The notes below the pieces were generated by a model. The model did no database searches, had not been told where the DNA came from, and was given only the letters and a program-made list of their open reading frames with translations. Shown one piece after another: positions 7,963-16,538 of a stretch of DNA of 38,697 bases. This DNA comes from Lachnospiraceae bacterium. Lineage in GTDB: Bacteria > Bacillota > Clostridia > Lachnospirales > Lachnospiraceae. Made by a program: the position numbers and the translations under genes. Each line of letters starts with the position of its first letter. Within the stretch, counting starts at the first letter, position 1. The stretch spans positions 1-38,697 of the forward strand of contig CAADSM010000139.1 in NCBI GenBank assembly GCA_900751785.1. The letters are read 5' to 3'.

Positions 7963-9366
7963 TCAGAACGGTCCGTATCCGATCGCATATGCGATGACGA
8001 CAAGTACAAACGCACTCACGATGAACGAGAGATATGTCTTCCAGCAGAACTTGATCCAGGAGCCATAATCCACACCGCACATCGAGAGCTGTACGAGCGA
8101 ACTGCCCGGCCAGAAGCTGTTGGTGATCCCGTCGCCGTACTGATAAGCCAGCACGAGCACCTGCTGGTTGATGTGCAGGATCTCGCCCAGCGGCTGCAGG
8201 ATCGGCATGACGATGACCGCTTTTCCGCTTCCGGATACGACCAGGAAGTTAAACAGCGTGACAAACACGAAGATGATCAGCAGCGCCAGGATCGCGCTCT
8301 TGTTCTCCAGAAGGACTGCCATGCCGTGTACGATCGTGTCCATGATGCACGCCTGGTTCATGAGGACGACGACCGCCTGCGCCATTCCCACCGCGAATGC
8401 AGCGGCAAACACCCTCACAGCTCCCTGGCAGAACATCTGGCACGCCTCGCTCGGTCCGATGCGGAAGATCAGTGCAAGCAGCATGCCCATGATCACATAG
8501 ATCGCCGCGATCTGCGGGAAGGACCATCCCAGCCTGATGCAGCCGTATCCCTGGATGATGATCGTGCCCAGAAATACGATCAGCCCCAGCGCCCGCGGCA
8601 GGTTCATCTCCCCCATGTCCGCCGTGTGATCCTCTTTTCTCTGATTCAGGTACTCGTCCTTCACCAGGCTCGCTTCCGGGTTCTTCCTGATCTTCCTGCA
8701 ATAGATATAGAGACTGACAAGACCGATCACATAGAACACCACAAGTCCCACCGCGCGGAACCCGATGCCCGAGAACAGCGGCAGCCCCACGATCTGCTGC
8801 GCCACCCCGGTAGTGAATGTGTTCATGAGCCCGGAGGTGAAGCCCACCGTACTTCCGATGATCGCAAGTCCGGTCCCCACCATCCTGTCATATCCCAGGG
8901 CAAATCCGATCGTCACCGCAAGCGGATAGAACGGGTAAGCAGCCTCTCCGTATCCCAGGACGCCGAAGATCACAAAGATCGTATAGAAGATGCAGACGAC
9001 AGAAAACTCTTTTCCTTTCGTCTTCTTCAGGATCGCGCTGATCCCGGCGCCGAACGCGCCGCTCGCTTCCAGGATATAGATCATGCCCGAGCTGATGAAC
9101 AGCGTTCCCATGATCGTTGCGCCGTTTACAAATCCTGTATAGATCGCTTCAAAATAATCCATGAACGTGATCGGCGTCTCGTTTTCCACATAGCTGAATG
9201 TATCCGGATCGATCACTGTCATCCCTGTTGCACTGTCCTCGATCCTCTCATATGATCCGCTCGGGATAAGATAGGACAGGATGACGATCAGGAGCATGAT
9301 CGCCAGCAGTATGATAAACACGTGGGGCATCCGGAACCCCTTCTTCGCCTCTGCCTTCTTACTCAT
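7963..9366 (-). CDS. yfcC: YfcC family transporter (DcuC/COG1288-like)
   Basis: Integral membrane carrier of 467 residues in the YfcC family, which is related to DcuC-type carriers and often proposed to move basic amino acids or peptide-like compounds. A lysine-rich N terminus is followed by about 12 hydrophobic helices from residue 12 on. The family segments IPSGSYER near the N terminus, and FLVVSGSGKA and YGDGITNSFWPG in the second half, are present. The start ATG overlaps the stop of the upstream M20 gene (ATGAGTAA), with a GGAGGAG ribosome binding site inside that gene, so the two proteins are co-translated. The pairing suggests uptake of an amide whose acyl group is removed by the M20 enzyme. 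The substrate is inferred only from context. Confidence 0.9.
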   Translation of the reverse strand: MSKKAEAKKGFRMPHVFIILLAIMLLIVILSYLIPSGSYERIEDSATGMTVIDPDTFSYVENETPITFMDYFEAIYTGFVNGATIMGTLFISSGMIYILEASGAFGAGISAILKKTKGKEFSVVCIFYTIFVIFGVLGYGEAAYPFYPLAVTIGFALGYDRMVGTGLAIIGSTVGFTSGLMNTFTTGVAQQIVGLPLFSGIGFRAVGLVVFYVIGLVSLYIYCRKIRKNPEASLVKDEYLNQRKEDHTADMGEMNLPRALGLIVFLGTIIIQGYGCIRLGWSFPQIAAIYVIMGMLLALIFRIGPSEACQMFCQGAVRVFAAAFAVGMAQAVVVLMNQACIMDTIVHGMAVLLENKSAILALLIIFVFVTLFNFLVVSGSGKAVIVMPILQPLGEILHINQQVLVLAYQYGDGITNSFWPGSSLVQLSMCGVDYGSWIKFCWKTYLSFIVSAFVLVVIAYAIGYGPF

Positions 9367-10615
9367 TTTTTAACTCTCCTCCCTGATTCTGTTCTGCAAG
9401 CCACTGCGCCGCAACGTTCGCATAGATGGCGGTCCCTGTGGGGAGCACCTCCTCATCCAGCGCCATCTGCGGGCTGTGGAGCGGTGCATTCCCCGGTTTT
9501 CCCGCCCCGAGGAAGACAAACATCCCCGGCACTTCCTTCGTGACATATCCAAAGTCTTCCGTCCCCGTCATCGGCGGGATCTGACGGAGGTTCTCACTCC
9601 CTGTCACCTGGCCGATGAACGGGATGAACTCCCTGCAGATTTCTTCATCACTGTATGTATTCGGTGTGTGGAAGACTGTCATGTCATATTCGCCGCGCCA
9701 TGCCTTTACATAGGCGTCAACGATTTCCGGGATCCTCTGCTTTAAATGCTCTGCCGCTTTCACGTCCAGCGTCCGGACGCCGATGTGCAGTTCCGCCTCG
9801 TCTGGTATGATATTTACCGCAGTCCCGCCCTTAGCCACGCCGCAGGTCAGCGCCACCATCGCAGCAGGATCTGCCTCCCTCGTAACCAGAAGATTGACCG
9901 CCTGATAGATCTGATTCATGATCATCAGCGGATCCACGCAGAGATGGGGCTGGGAGCTGTGTCCTCCTTTTCCCCTGATCTTTACGATAAATGTGTCGAG
10001 CGACGCTGAGTTCACGCCCATCGAATAGCCGACTGTCCCCGTCTCCTCGGTCGGCTGCACATGGATGCCGAAGGCAGCGTCCACCTTCGGCTCTTCCAGA
10101 AGCCCGTCTCCGACCATCATACGTGCGCCTGCCCCGGTCTCCTCTCCAGGCTGGAACATCAGCTTCACAGTTCCCGCAAGCTGGTCCTCCATATTCTTTA
10201 AGATCTGCGCCGCACCCAGGAGCATGGCTGCATGGCTGTCATGCCCGCACATATGCCCCATCCCATTGCAGGATCTAAATTCCAGGTCATTCTCCTCCCT
10301 GATCGGAAGTGCGTCCATGTCTGCTCTCAGAAGAATGCACGGGCTTCCCTTCCCGATCACCGCGGTCACGCCTGTCGCTTTCTCCATCCGCGGAAATCCG
10401 GCCTGGATAAAATCCTCCGTCATCTTTTCCGGTACGTCTCCCCCGCACTCCTTCCACGGTATTCCCATCTCATCCAGACGCTTCCTGATATAAGCGCTTG
10501 TCTCCGGCAGATCCATGCCGATCTCCGGTATCTGATGGAGGTATCTCCGATCCTGCACGATCTGCGCTCTGATGCTGTCCGCCATACTCCGTATGCTGTC
10601 CGCAGTCTTGTCCAT
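9359..10615 (-). CDS. M20 family amidohydrolase (N-acyl-amino-acid hydrolase type)
   Basis: Cytoplasmic zinc hydrolase of the M20D group (hippurate, N-acetyl- or IAA-amino acid hydrolases), 418 residues. The metal-site motifs are GHMCGHDSHAAML and QPGEETGAGARMMV, with the catalytic glutamates in GEE. A dimerisation/lid domain spans about 185-300, and the C-terminal GTEDFGY motif completes the metal site. These enzymes release an amino acid from an N-acyl or N-aryl-acyl conjugate. It is the first gene of a two- or three-gene operon with the YfcC carrier. Its leader contains a terminator-like hairpin, which points to attenuation. Confidence 0.93.
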   Translation of the reverse strand: MDKTADSIRSMADSIRAQIVQDRRYLHQIPEIGMDLPETSAYIRKRLDEMGIPWKECGGDVPEKMTEDFIQAGFPRMEKATGVTAVIGKGSPCILLRADMDALPIREENDLEFRSCNGMGHMCGHDSHAAMLLGAAQILKNMEDQLAGTVKLMFQPGEETGAGARMMVGDGLLEEPKVDAAFGIHVQPTEETGTVGYSMGVNSASLDTFIVKIRGKGGHSSQPHLCVDPLMIMNQIYQAVNLLVTREADPAAMVALTCGVAKGGTAVNIIPDEAELHIGVRTLDVKAAEHLKQRIPEIVDAYVKAWRGEYDMTVFHTPNTYSDEEICREFIPFIGQVTGSENLRQIPPMTGTEDFGYVTKEVPGMFVFLGAGKPGNAPLHSPQMALDEEVLPTGTAIYANVAAQWLAEQNQGGELKNE

Positions 10616-10669
10616 TTCTTCCTTCTCCTCTCCGCATATTTCACAAAATTCAGATCCTTCTCTCTATGC

Positions 10670-10710
10670 AAAAAGAAAAACTCCGGCGCAGATGCTTCCA
10701 GCCTCGGAGT
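10670..10710 (-). terminator. Leader terminator (attenuator) before the M20 gene
   Basis: On the - strand, arms ACTCC/GGAGT enclose an inner GGC/GCC helix and are followed by TTTTTCTTTTT. No - strand gene ends upstream, since the neighbour at 10851 is divergent. The structure therefore lies in the 5' leader of the M20-yfcC transcript, about 55 bases before the start codon. No T-box or known riboswitch signature was recognised. Confidence 0.55.
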
Positions 10711-10743
10711 CTCATATTACATAATTATTACAAAGGATGCATA

Positions 10744-10781
10744 ATTATACTAATGCTACCATTTTTCGCCGGATTTTGCAA
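10744..10781 (-). promoter_or_regulatory. Candidate promoter of the M20-yfcC operon
   Basis: On the - strand, TTGCAA (10776-10781) and TAGCAT (10753-10758) are separated by 17 bases, each matching 4 of 6 consensus positions. A perfect TATAAT lies at 10744-10749 but without a good -35 partner. Either gives a leader that includes the attenuator hairpin. Confidence 0.4.
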
Positions 10782-10799
10782 TGTTTTGTGGAAATCTTC

Positions 10800-10828
10800 C
10801 TGACAAATCTTTGCTCTTCTGCTATCAT
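10800..10828 (+). promoter_or_regulatory. Sigma-A-type promoter of the amidohydrolase gene
   Basis: CTGACA (10800-10805), a 17-base spacer and TATCAT (10823-10828) each match 5 of 6 consensus positions. The expected start site near 10835 is only about 16 bases before the ATG, so the ribosome binding site AGAAGGAG would sit almost at the mRNA 5' end. Confidence 0.75.
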
Positions 10829-10850
10829 ATTGTGAGAAGGAGCGTGTATT

Positions 10851-12449
10851 ATGGATATGAAAATATTTATCAACGGAAAAATCTTTACCTCTGACAGTGC
10901 CGCCCCCTACGCCGATTCTATGATCGTACAGGACGGCAGGATCACCTGGATCGGCCAAAAGGCTGATCTCCCGGACACGGAAGGAACCGTGACAGACCTG
11001 GGCGGGAAACGCGTGATCCCCGGATTTGTGGACGCGCACATGCATCCTGTCATGCTGGCTGATTTCAGAAAGCGGATCACTGTCATGCCGCCTGAGATCA
11101 ACTCCATCGAGGAGCTTGTCAGCGCGATCCGGCGCCGCCGGGAAGAGCAGGGACCCGGAGAGTGGATCGAAGGATGGGGCTATGACGAGCAGGGGCTGCT
11201 GGAAAAGCGCTCTCCCACCCGCTACGATCTGGACCGGGGATGCAGCGACGCCCCGGTTTCCATGATGAGGACCTGCGCCCACATCCGCTGCGTCAACAGC
11301 ATGGCGCTGAAGCTCGCCGGGATTGACCGGAACACCCCGGATCCGCCGGGCGGCGAGATCGAGCGCGATGAAAACGGAGAGCCGACCGGCGTCCTGAAGG
11401 AAAACGCCCGGAATCTGCTGACTCCCCTGCTTCCAATAGATTCTGTCGAAAAGAAGACGGAAAATCTTCTGGAGCTGGGCGAACTCCTGACCTCTCAGGG
11501 GATCACGGCGATCTGCGATATGGGCAATCTGGACAGCAGCGATAACTTCCCTATCTATGAGGCAGCTGCCCGCAGAGGCTTCCACCAGCGTGTCGGCATT
11601 TATTATATGTGGGATTACTTCGCGGATGACGATACATTTACGATCCCGGCAGAGCGGCTTGACCGAAGCCGCCAGATCTTCGCAGCCGGGCTTAAGCTGA
11701 TCGGAGACGGAAGTATCTCCGGCAGGACTGCATGGATGGACCGTCCTTATTACGGCAGCACGGATGAATACGGGATCTCCGTATGCAGTGATCACCTGAT
11801 CGAGACCGCAGTTGATTTCTGCCGTAAGACACACTGTCAGCTCTCCATGCACGCCATGGGTACAAGGACCATATCGCGCATGATAGACCGCGCATGCATG
11901 GAAAAAAGCTGGACTCCCGACGGCATTCCATATGTCAGGATCGAGCATGTCACAGATCCTTCGGAGGACAGCATCGAGAAGGCCGCTGCACACGGGATCG
12001 CATTTGTCTCCCAGCCGGTCTTCATGTATGCAGAAAGCGCAAGCTACCTCAAAAATCTTGGTAAAGAGTGGATGAGGAAGTGCTACCCGTACCGCCATAT
12101 GCTGGAGCAGGGCGTACAGCTCGGATTCTCCACCGATGCTCCGGCAACCTTCTGGGCCGTGCCGTCAGATCCCTTCCCGGGACTGAAGCTGGCAGTGACC
12201 CGGACTGCTGCCGACGGGACAGACTGCGGTCAGCAGGAAGCGGTTGACATCGAGACGGCCGTCACGCTCTACACCCGGGGTGCCGCCCTCGCAGCCGGAT
12301 TCCCCGACACCGGAATGCTGGCGCGCGGATATCGGGCTGATTTCGCAGTACTCAGCGATGATCTCCTCTCCGTTCCGTCCGAGGACATCGACAAAGTGCA
12401 TGTCAATGAGACTTACATCGCCGGAGAATGCGTTTACCGCCGCAGCTGA
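10851..12449 (+). CDS. Amidohydrolase family protein (YtcJ-like, Amidohydro_3)
   Basis: Metal-dependent hydrolase of the amidohydrolase superfamily, 532 residues, cytoplasmic. A small beta-sandwich (about 1-55) precedes the TIM-barrel. The family metal motif DAHMHP is at about 61-66. Further histidines appear in LSMHAMG and RIEHV, and the catalytic aspartate in FSTDAPA. YtcJ-like members hydrolyse amide, carbamoyl or aryl-amide bonds, but few substrates are known. The first ATG is chosen because AAGGAG lies 9 bases upstream. The next gene starts 36 bases downstream and has no promoter of its own, so they form an operon. The divergent M20/YfcC genes suggest a shared catabolic role. Confidence 0.9.
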   Translation: MDMKIFINGKIFTSDSAAPYADSMIVQDGRITWIGQKADLPDTEGTVTDLGGKRVIPGFVDAHMHPVMLADFRKRITVMPPEINSIEELVSAIRRRREEQGPGEWIEGWGYDEQGLLEKRSPTRYDLDRGCSDAPVSMMRTCAHIRCVNSMALKLAGIDRNTPDPPGGEIERDENGEPTGVLKENARNLLTPLLPIDSVEKKTENLLELGELLTSQGITAICDMGNLDSSDNFPIYEAAARRGFHQRVGIYYMWDYFADDDTFTIPAERLDRSRQIFAAGLKLIGDGSISGRTAWMDRPYYGSTDEYGISVCSDHLIETAVDFCRKTHCQLSMHAMGTRTISRMIDRACMEKSWTPDGIPYVRIEHVTDPSEDSIEKAAAHGIAFVSQPVFMYAESASYLKNLGKEWMRKCYPYRHMLEQGVQLGFSTDAPATFWAVPSDPFPGLKLAVTRTAADGTDCGQQEAVDIETAVTLYTRGAALAAGFPDTGMLARGYRADFAVLSDDLLSVPSEDIDKVHVNETYIAGECVYRRS

Positions 12450-12485
12450 CGGCAGACAGAAAAATTTATAGAAAAGAGGCTTACT

Positions 12486-13580
12486 ATGTTTGAATTACCA
12501 AAGTACAGAGAACCTGATTTTACAGATAAAAAATTCACCGACTCACCAGATGCAGCCTGGGAGAAGGTAACGATCAAGGGCGTCGCTCCCGAGAACTATC
12601 ACAGCACCTCCATGTATCCCGAGTATTTCAAAGTCAGCGGGAAATGGACTCTGGCTGAGGAAAGCAGGATGGATTCCAGCGTCGTCCTCTGCGATGACGG
12701 CAGCCTTAAGGTTGTCGAGAACCGCAATCTCGAGATTGGAGACAAGGTCATCATCGGCAGGACAGAGAATGCAGAAGAAGGGATCTACCTCCACAGCACG
12801 GGATTCGAGGATCCTGAGGCAGGAAACGGCGACCAGTTCGTCTTCCGTCAGGGAAGAAGCCGCGAGACATCCTACGCCAGAGACTATGACCGCCTCTTCG
12901 AGCTGCTCAAATACGAGAAAGAGCACGGAAACATACTCTGGGTGATGGGTCCCGCCTTCTCCTTTGACGCGGACGCCCGCCGTGCGATGCAGGCGATGGT
13001 CGAGAACGGCTATGTGGACGGTCTCATGGCCGGAAACGCCCTCGCCACCCATGACCTGGAAGGCGCCATGTTCCACACCGCACTCGGTCAGGATATCTAT
13101 ACTCAGCAGTGTCATCCGAACGGACACTACAACCATCTCGATGTCATCAACCGCGTGCGGAAAAGTGGCTCCATCGCGCAGTTCATTGACGACTACAAGA
13201 TTGACAACGGGATCATGTACAGCTGCGTGAAGAATGATGTTCCTTTCGTCCTCACCGGCTCCATCCGTGACGACGGTCCGCTTCCGGAGGTCATCGGGAA
13301 CGCTTACGACGGGCAGACCGCGATGCGGGGGATGGTAAAGAAGGCGACCACAGTCATTTGCCTTGCAACTATGCTCCACACCATTGCTACCGGCAATATG
13401 ACTCCGTCCTACCGCGTCCTCCCCGACGGCACCGTCCGCCCTGTCTTCCTCTACACGGTCGATGCGGATGAGTTTGTCGTAAACAAGCTGCTGGACCGCG
13501 GAAGTCTTGCAGCGACCACGATCGTCACAAACGTACAGGACTTTATCATGATCGTTGTCAAAGGGCTCGGACTCATGTAG
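12486..13580 (+). CDS. TIGR00300 family / archaeal-type ornithine cyclodeaminase-like protein
   Basis: The protein (364 residues) matches, by recall, the family named LOR/SDH bifunctional conserved region or TIGR00300. Members include an archaeal NAD-dependent ornithine cyclodeaminase and the C-terminal part of cyanobacterial ArgZ/AgrE. The N-terminal beta-rich region spans about 25-125. Family signatures then follow in order: AGNALATHDLE (182-192), LTGSIRDDGPLP (256-267) and LHTIATGNMTPS (297-308), ending in VNKLLDRGS. These enzymes turn ornithine into proline plus ammonia. A different lyase or dehydrogenase activity is possible. It is the second gene of the amidohydrolase operon, with AAGAGG before the ATG. 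Co-occurrence with two amidohydrolases and a carrier suggests degradation of an acylated ornithine- or arginine-like compound, which is inference. Confidence 0.8.
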   Translation: MFELPKYREPDFTDKKFTDSPDAAWEKVTIKGVAPENYHSTSMYPEYFKVSGKWTLAEESRMDSSVVLCDDGSLKVVENRNLEIGDKVIIGRTENAEEGIYLHSTGFEDPEAGNGDQFVFRQGRSRETSYARDYDRLFELLKYEKEHGNILWVMGPAFSFDADARRAMQAMVENGYVDGLMAGNALATHDLEGAMFHTALGQDIYTQQCHPNGHYNHLDVINRVRKSGSIAQFIDDYKIDNGIMYSCVKNDVPFVLTGSIRDDGPLPEVIGNAYDGQTAMRGMVKKATTVICLATMLHTIATGNMTPSYRVLPDGTVRPVFLYTVDADEFVVNKLLDRGSLAATTIVTNVQDFIMIVVKGLGLM

Positions 13581-13587
13581 CCCTGCT

Positions 13588-13629
13588 CGGCGGATGCATC
13601 CTGTGGTGCTGCATCCTGCCGGAGTTTTT
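13588..13629 (+). terminator. Terminator of the amidohydrolase operon
   Basis: CGGCGGATGCA (13588-13598) pairs with TGCATCCTGCCG (13610-13621) with one bulge and is followed by GAGTTTTTT. Confidence 0.8.
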
Positions 13630-13658
13630 TCCTATACAAGAAGTCCGAAAGACTTTCC

Positions 13659-13727
13659 AAAAAAGGACCGGTTGCCGCATTCGGGTGTGTGATATGCTCC
13701 CCTTCTATGCGGTTCCGGTCCTTTTTC
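13659..13727. terminator. Terminator of the sulfatase gene, near-symmetric
   Basis: A long stem pairs 13665-13680 with 13706-13721 (GGACCGG and CCGGTCC outer arms, then GCCGCAT/ATGCGG with one mismatch region). It has six A on one flank and five T on the other. On the - strand it terminates the sulfatase gene ending at 13759. It could also back up termination on the + strand. Confidence 0.8.
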
Positions 13728-13758
13728 TTATTATTCACTTTTCCTGCAGATATCCGTT

Positions 13759-15657
13759 CTACTCTTCTACAAGCCCGGTCGCGTTGCCCAGCAGATACTG
13801 CGCGCCTGTGTTGTCGATCAGATAAGCTTCTATATTATACTGTCCCAGCTTGAATCCAAAGTTTGCCACATTAATACTGCACAAATATGTGCCGTCCGCC
13901 TGGAGTTCCGCCTGGATCCACTGCTGATCGCTGCGGTCTTCCTCCGTCCATACTGCAACGTTTATCGTTGAAGTCGTTGTATCCGCATTTGTCAGATCCG
14001 TGATCAGTACAGGAAGCCGTCCGTCCAGATAGTTGTAAGGCTGGACTGTCAGAGCAGCTGTCGGTGCGCGCCCCTCACGTATCTTAAGCTCGGTCGAGTC
14101 CTCGTTGATCGTAGATGTCAGCTCCTGCATCAGCTTTGACTCCTTCTGCAGCTCATCCGACATCCTCTGGATACCGTATGTCTCCGTCAGCGTCAGCGTA
14201 TCCGAGAAAAGATTCGTTCCCAGACCAAGCCGGTCGCCGGCAATCTCAACTCCCAGGCTCGCGAGTGTGGTCGGGAAATTATCAAATGTTGTATAGTTCC
14301 TTGTCATCGCCGCATCATCTGCCTGGACCGCTGAATTGATATATGTTGTATAAACTCTTCGACTATAATCACTCTCAACGTCTTCACAGAAATCGCTGTC
14401 CATGGTCGGATGGTCTCCACTGATCACGATCGTCGTATTTTCATAGAAATCCTGCCGCTGGGTCCACTTCACAAACTCATAGACCTGCCTGTCCGAACAG
14501 GTAAGGACATTTGCATACTGATCATCCCCGTATTCGTCCCCGCACTCCTCACACACGTATCCATCCTCAAAATGCGTATCGACCGTAAGAAGTGTAAGGT
14601 TGAACGGTTCGTCACTCTGGCTCAGCTCTGTCAGCTTTTCTTTTGCAAAATCAAAAAGATAAAGATCCTCAAATCCCCACCATACCCAGCGGTCCGCCGG
14701 AATCTTTCCTATCTCGGTAAAATAATAGTAATCTTCTATATCGTAATTGCCGTGCTCAGTAAAGTACAGTTCTCTTCCACCGAAATTCGCATCTGAACCG
14801 ATCATAAATACCTGCTCATACCCCTGCTGTTCAAGTATATCTCCCAGCGTCACGATTCCCGGGAAAAAGCTCTCCTGAGTGTCCATAGAGTTCCCATCGA
14901 TCGGGATCGAGAGCGGCAGGCCTGATGTCTGTCCAAACAGAGCGCCTGCTGTCCATGTCGTATATGGCATAGCATACCCGCCGTTCAGATCAGTACTGCT
15001 GCCTGAAAAATCCTCATTCTCCTGCGCGAGCTCCGTCAAATTCGGAATATAATTTTCCTCGAATGCTCCTCCATTCTCCGTATCCGCATAGGTTGTCTCC
15101 ACAGATTCCAGGAAAATATAGATCAGATTCCTCTTTGTTTCCGGGAATGTCAGTTCCGTATCCGCCGGATCCATATAGTTCACATCAATGAAATCTGAAT
15201 ATGTACTCTTATTCTCCGCATAATTGCCGATATCAAGCCTGTTCCATGTATACGCCAGATAATATGAGATAATGGCCACGGCACCTGCAAGCAGAATCCC
15301 GATCACAGTCCGGTAAATAACCTTCTTTTTTCTAACTAAAAGAAGAATGATTATTGATACAGCCAGAACAGCCACTGTCAAAGGAATACAGCTCCAGATA
15401 TAATCCATGATCATATTTCTGTTCGTCCCATCCATAGGAGCCCTGAGCTGGTACATCAATTCGTCCATCGTCAGATGGTTCCAGGTCTTAAACATCCATG
15501 TGATACTTGTCGCCAGAAGAACCGATACAGTAATAAAAAATACTGACAGTACCGCTGCCACTCCTGTCAGTATCTTCCTTATTTTTGCCGGCAATCCTCT
15601 CTTTATTTCATTTTCTTCAATCTGATTATCCTTTGGTAATCCCGACTCTTTTTTCAT
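13759..15657 (-). CDS. LTA synthase/MdoB-family sulfatase (phosphoglycerol transferase-like)
   Basis: Membrane-anchored alkaline-phosphatase-superfamily enzyme of 632 residues. Three hydrophobic helices are visible near the N terminus (about 30-53, 86-107, 113-134), fewer than the five of classical LtaS. The extracytoplasmic catalytic domain starts near 175 with IYIFLESVETTY (metal-binding Glu). The nucleophile region is around YTTWTAGALF, and the metal pair is in ISGDHPTMD. A C-terminal beta-rich domain of about 100 residues follows. The family transfers glycerol-phosphate from phosphatidylglycerol onto lipoteichoic acid or glycans. The enzyme could make LTA or decorate another polymer. A Cys pair set (CEECGDE) in the catalytic domain is unusual for the family as far as I recall. 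It has its own promoter and terminator. Confidence 0.88.
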   Translation of the reverse strand: MKKESGLPKDNQIEENEIKRGLPAKIRKILTGVAAVLSVFFITVSVLLATSITWMFKTWNHLTMDELMYQLRAPMDGTNRNMIMDYIWSCIPLTVAVLAVSIIILLLVRKKKVIYRTVIGILLAGAVAIISYYLAYTWNRLDIGNYAENKSTYSDFIDVNYMDPADTELTFPETKRNLIYIFLESVETTYADTENGGAFEENYIPNLTELAQENEDFSGSSTDLNGGYAMPYTTWTAGALFGQTSGLPLSIPIDGNSMDTQESFFPGIVTLGDILEQQGYEQVFMIGSDANFGGRELYFTEHGNYDIEDYYYFTEIGKIPADRWVWWGFEDLYLFDFAKEKLTELSQSDEPFNLTLLTVDTHFEDGYVCEECGDEYGDDQYANVLTCSDRQVYEFVKWTQRQDFYENTTIVISGDHPTMDSDFCEDVESDYSRRVYTTYINSAVQADDAAMTRNYTTFDNFPTTLASLGVEIAGDRLGLGTNLFSDTLTLTETYGIQRMSDELQKESKLMQELTSTINEDSTELKIREGRAPTAALTVQPYNYLDGRLPVLITDLTNADTTTSTINVAVWTEEDRSDQQWIQAELQADGTYLCSINVANFGFKLGQYNIEAYLIDNTGAQYLLGNATGLVEE

Positions 15658-15696
15658 TCGTTAACATTCCCTTAACCTGTTTTTTACTAATAAATA

Positions 15697-15725
15697 ATAT
15701 TACTTTAACAACAGATTTTTTTCAA
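15697..15725 (-). promoter_or_regulatory. Promoter of the sulfatase gene
   Basis: On the - strand, TTGAAA (15720-15725), a 17-base spacer and TAATAT (15697-15702) lie about 40 bases before the start codon in AT-rich DNA. Confidence 0.65.
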
Positions 15726-15839
15726 GTATTGCTGTATTTGTTTTTCTTTTTTCACAGTTTTTTAATAACTTTCATACAGCATATCCCCCTCTGCGGCAGA
15801 ATGTTTTTTATTTCTGTAGAAATTAATAAGCTTCTTTCC

Positions 15840-16526
15840 TCAGTAAAGTGCAGGATTCTCCACTCCGTTCGCCTCAAACGCCCGCTGTCTGTCAATGCAC
15901 GTACCGCACACGCCGCACGGTCTCTCTTTCCCTTCATAGCAGCTCCAGGTATATTCATAAGGCACCTTCAGTCTCAGTCCCTCGGCTACTACCTGCGCCT
16001 TATTCATCGTGATAAACGGAGCCTCAATATGCAGCGCATGTCCGCTGCCTTCAAAAACTGCCGCATCCATATGCTTATAGAAGCTCTCGCTGCAGTCCGG
16101 GTATGCACTGCCCGCAGCGTCATCCCGATGCGCTCCGTAATAGATACAGCTGCAGCCTTTTGAGAGCGCAATACTTGCCGCGCAGGAGAGGAACAGCCCG
16201 TTGCGGAACGGCACATACGTGGAGACCGGCGCGCCCTCCGAACCATTCAGCTGCTCTGCATACGATGCTTCCGGTATCTCTTCGTCCGAATGTTCCAGAA
16301 GAGAACAGCTGCTGAACGCAAAAATATGAGACAGGTCCATCTCTATCCCCTCTATACCGTAGTATTCCAGGATCTTTTCTGCCGCTTCGACCTCCTTGTC
16401 GTGCTTCTGTCCGTAATGGATGGACAGCGGGATCACATTTTCCTCCCCAAATCTTTCAATAGCAAGTCCCAGGCAGGTCGTACTGTCCACACCGCCGCTG
16501 AACAGGACCAGCGCTTTCTCAGCCAT
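15840..16526 (-). CDS. queC: 7-cyano-7-deazaguanine (preQ0) synthase QueC
   Basis: Converts 7-carboxy-7-deazaguanine with ammonia and ATP to preQ0, in the queuosine pathway. The N-terminal PP-loop ATP motif is LFSGGVDSTT, followed by SIHYGQKHDKE. The substrate loop is FRNGLFLSCAA, and the C-terminal zinc site is formed by cysteines in CYEGKERPCGVCGTC. The start is taken as the ATG at 16526 (228 residues) because AGGAGG lies 8 bases before it. A GTG nine bases earlier would abut the ribosome binding site. It is the last gene of queT-queF-queC, 12 bases after queF. Confidence 0.96.
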   Translation of the reverse strand: MAEKALVLFSGGVDSTTCLGLAIERFGEENVIPLSIHYGQKHDKEVEAAEKILEYYGIEGIEMDLSHIFAFSSCSLLEHSDEEIPEASYAEQLNGSEGAPVSTYVPFRNGLFLSCAASIALSKGCSCIYYGAHRDDAAGSAYPDCSESFYKHMDAAVFEGSGHALHIEAPFITMNKAQVVAEGLRLKVPYEYTWSCYEGKERPCGVCGTCIDRQRAFEANGVENPALY

Positions 16527-16538
16527 TTCGCTCACCTC

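Noticed and set aside
7570..9255. 561-codon open frame on the + strand opposite the YfcC and FIVAR genes
   Set aside because: Its translation is rich in His, Asp and Arg in a pattern typical of the antisense of membrane-protein genes. The - strand frames have clear family motifs, and the + strand has no ribosome binding site.
10640..10750. T-box or amino-acid riboswitch in the leader of the M20 operon
   Set aside because: No T-box sequence (TGGNACCGCG-like) or specifier-loop layout and no match to a known aptamer, so only an attenuator hairpin is claimed.
10728..12098. 456-codon open frame on the - strand opposite the YtcJ-like amidohydrolase
   Set aside because: Antisense shadow of a gene with clear metal-binding motifs, promoter and ribosome binding site on the + strand.
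13451..13738. 95-codon open frame on the - strand between the TIGR00300 gene and the sulfatase gene
   Set aside because: It runs through two terminator hairpins and antisense to the end of the TIGR00300 gene, and has no ribosome binding site.
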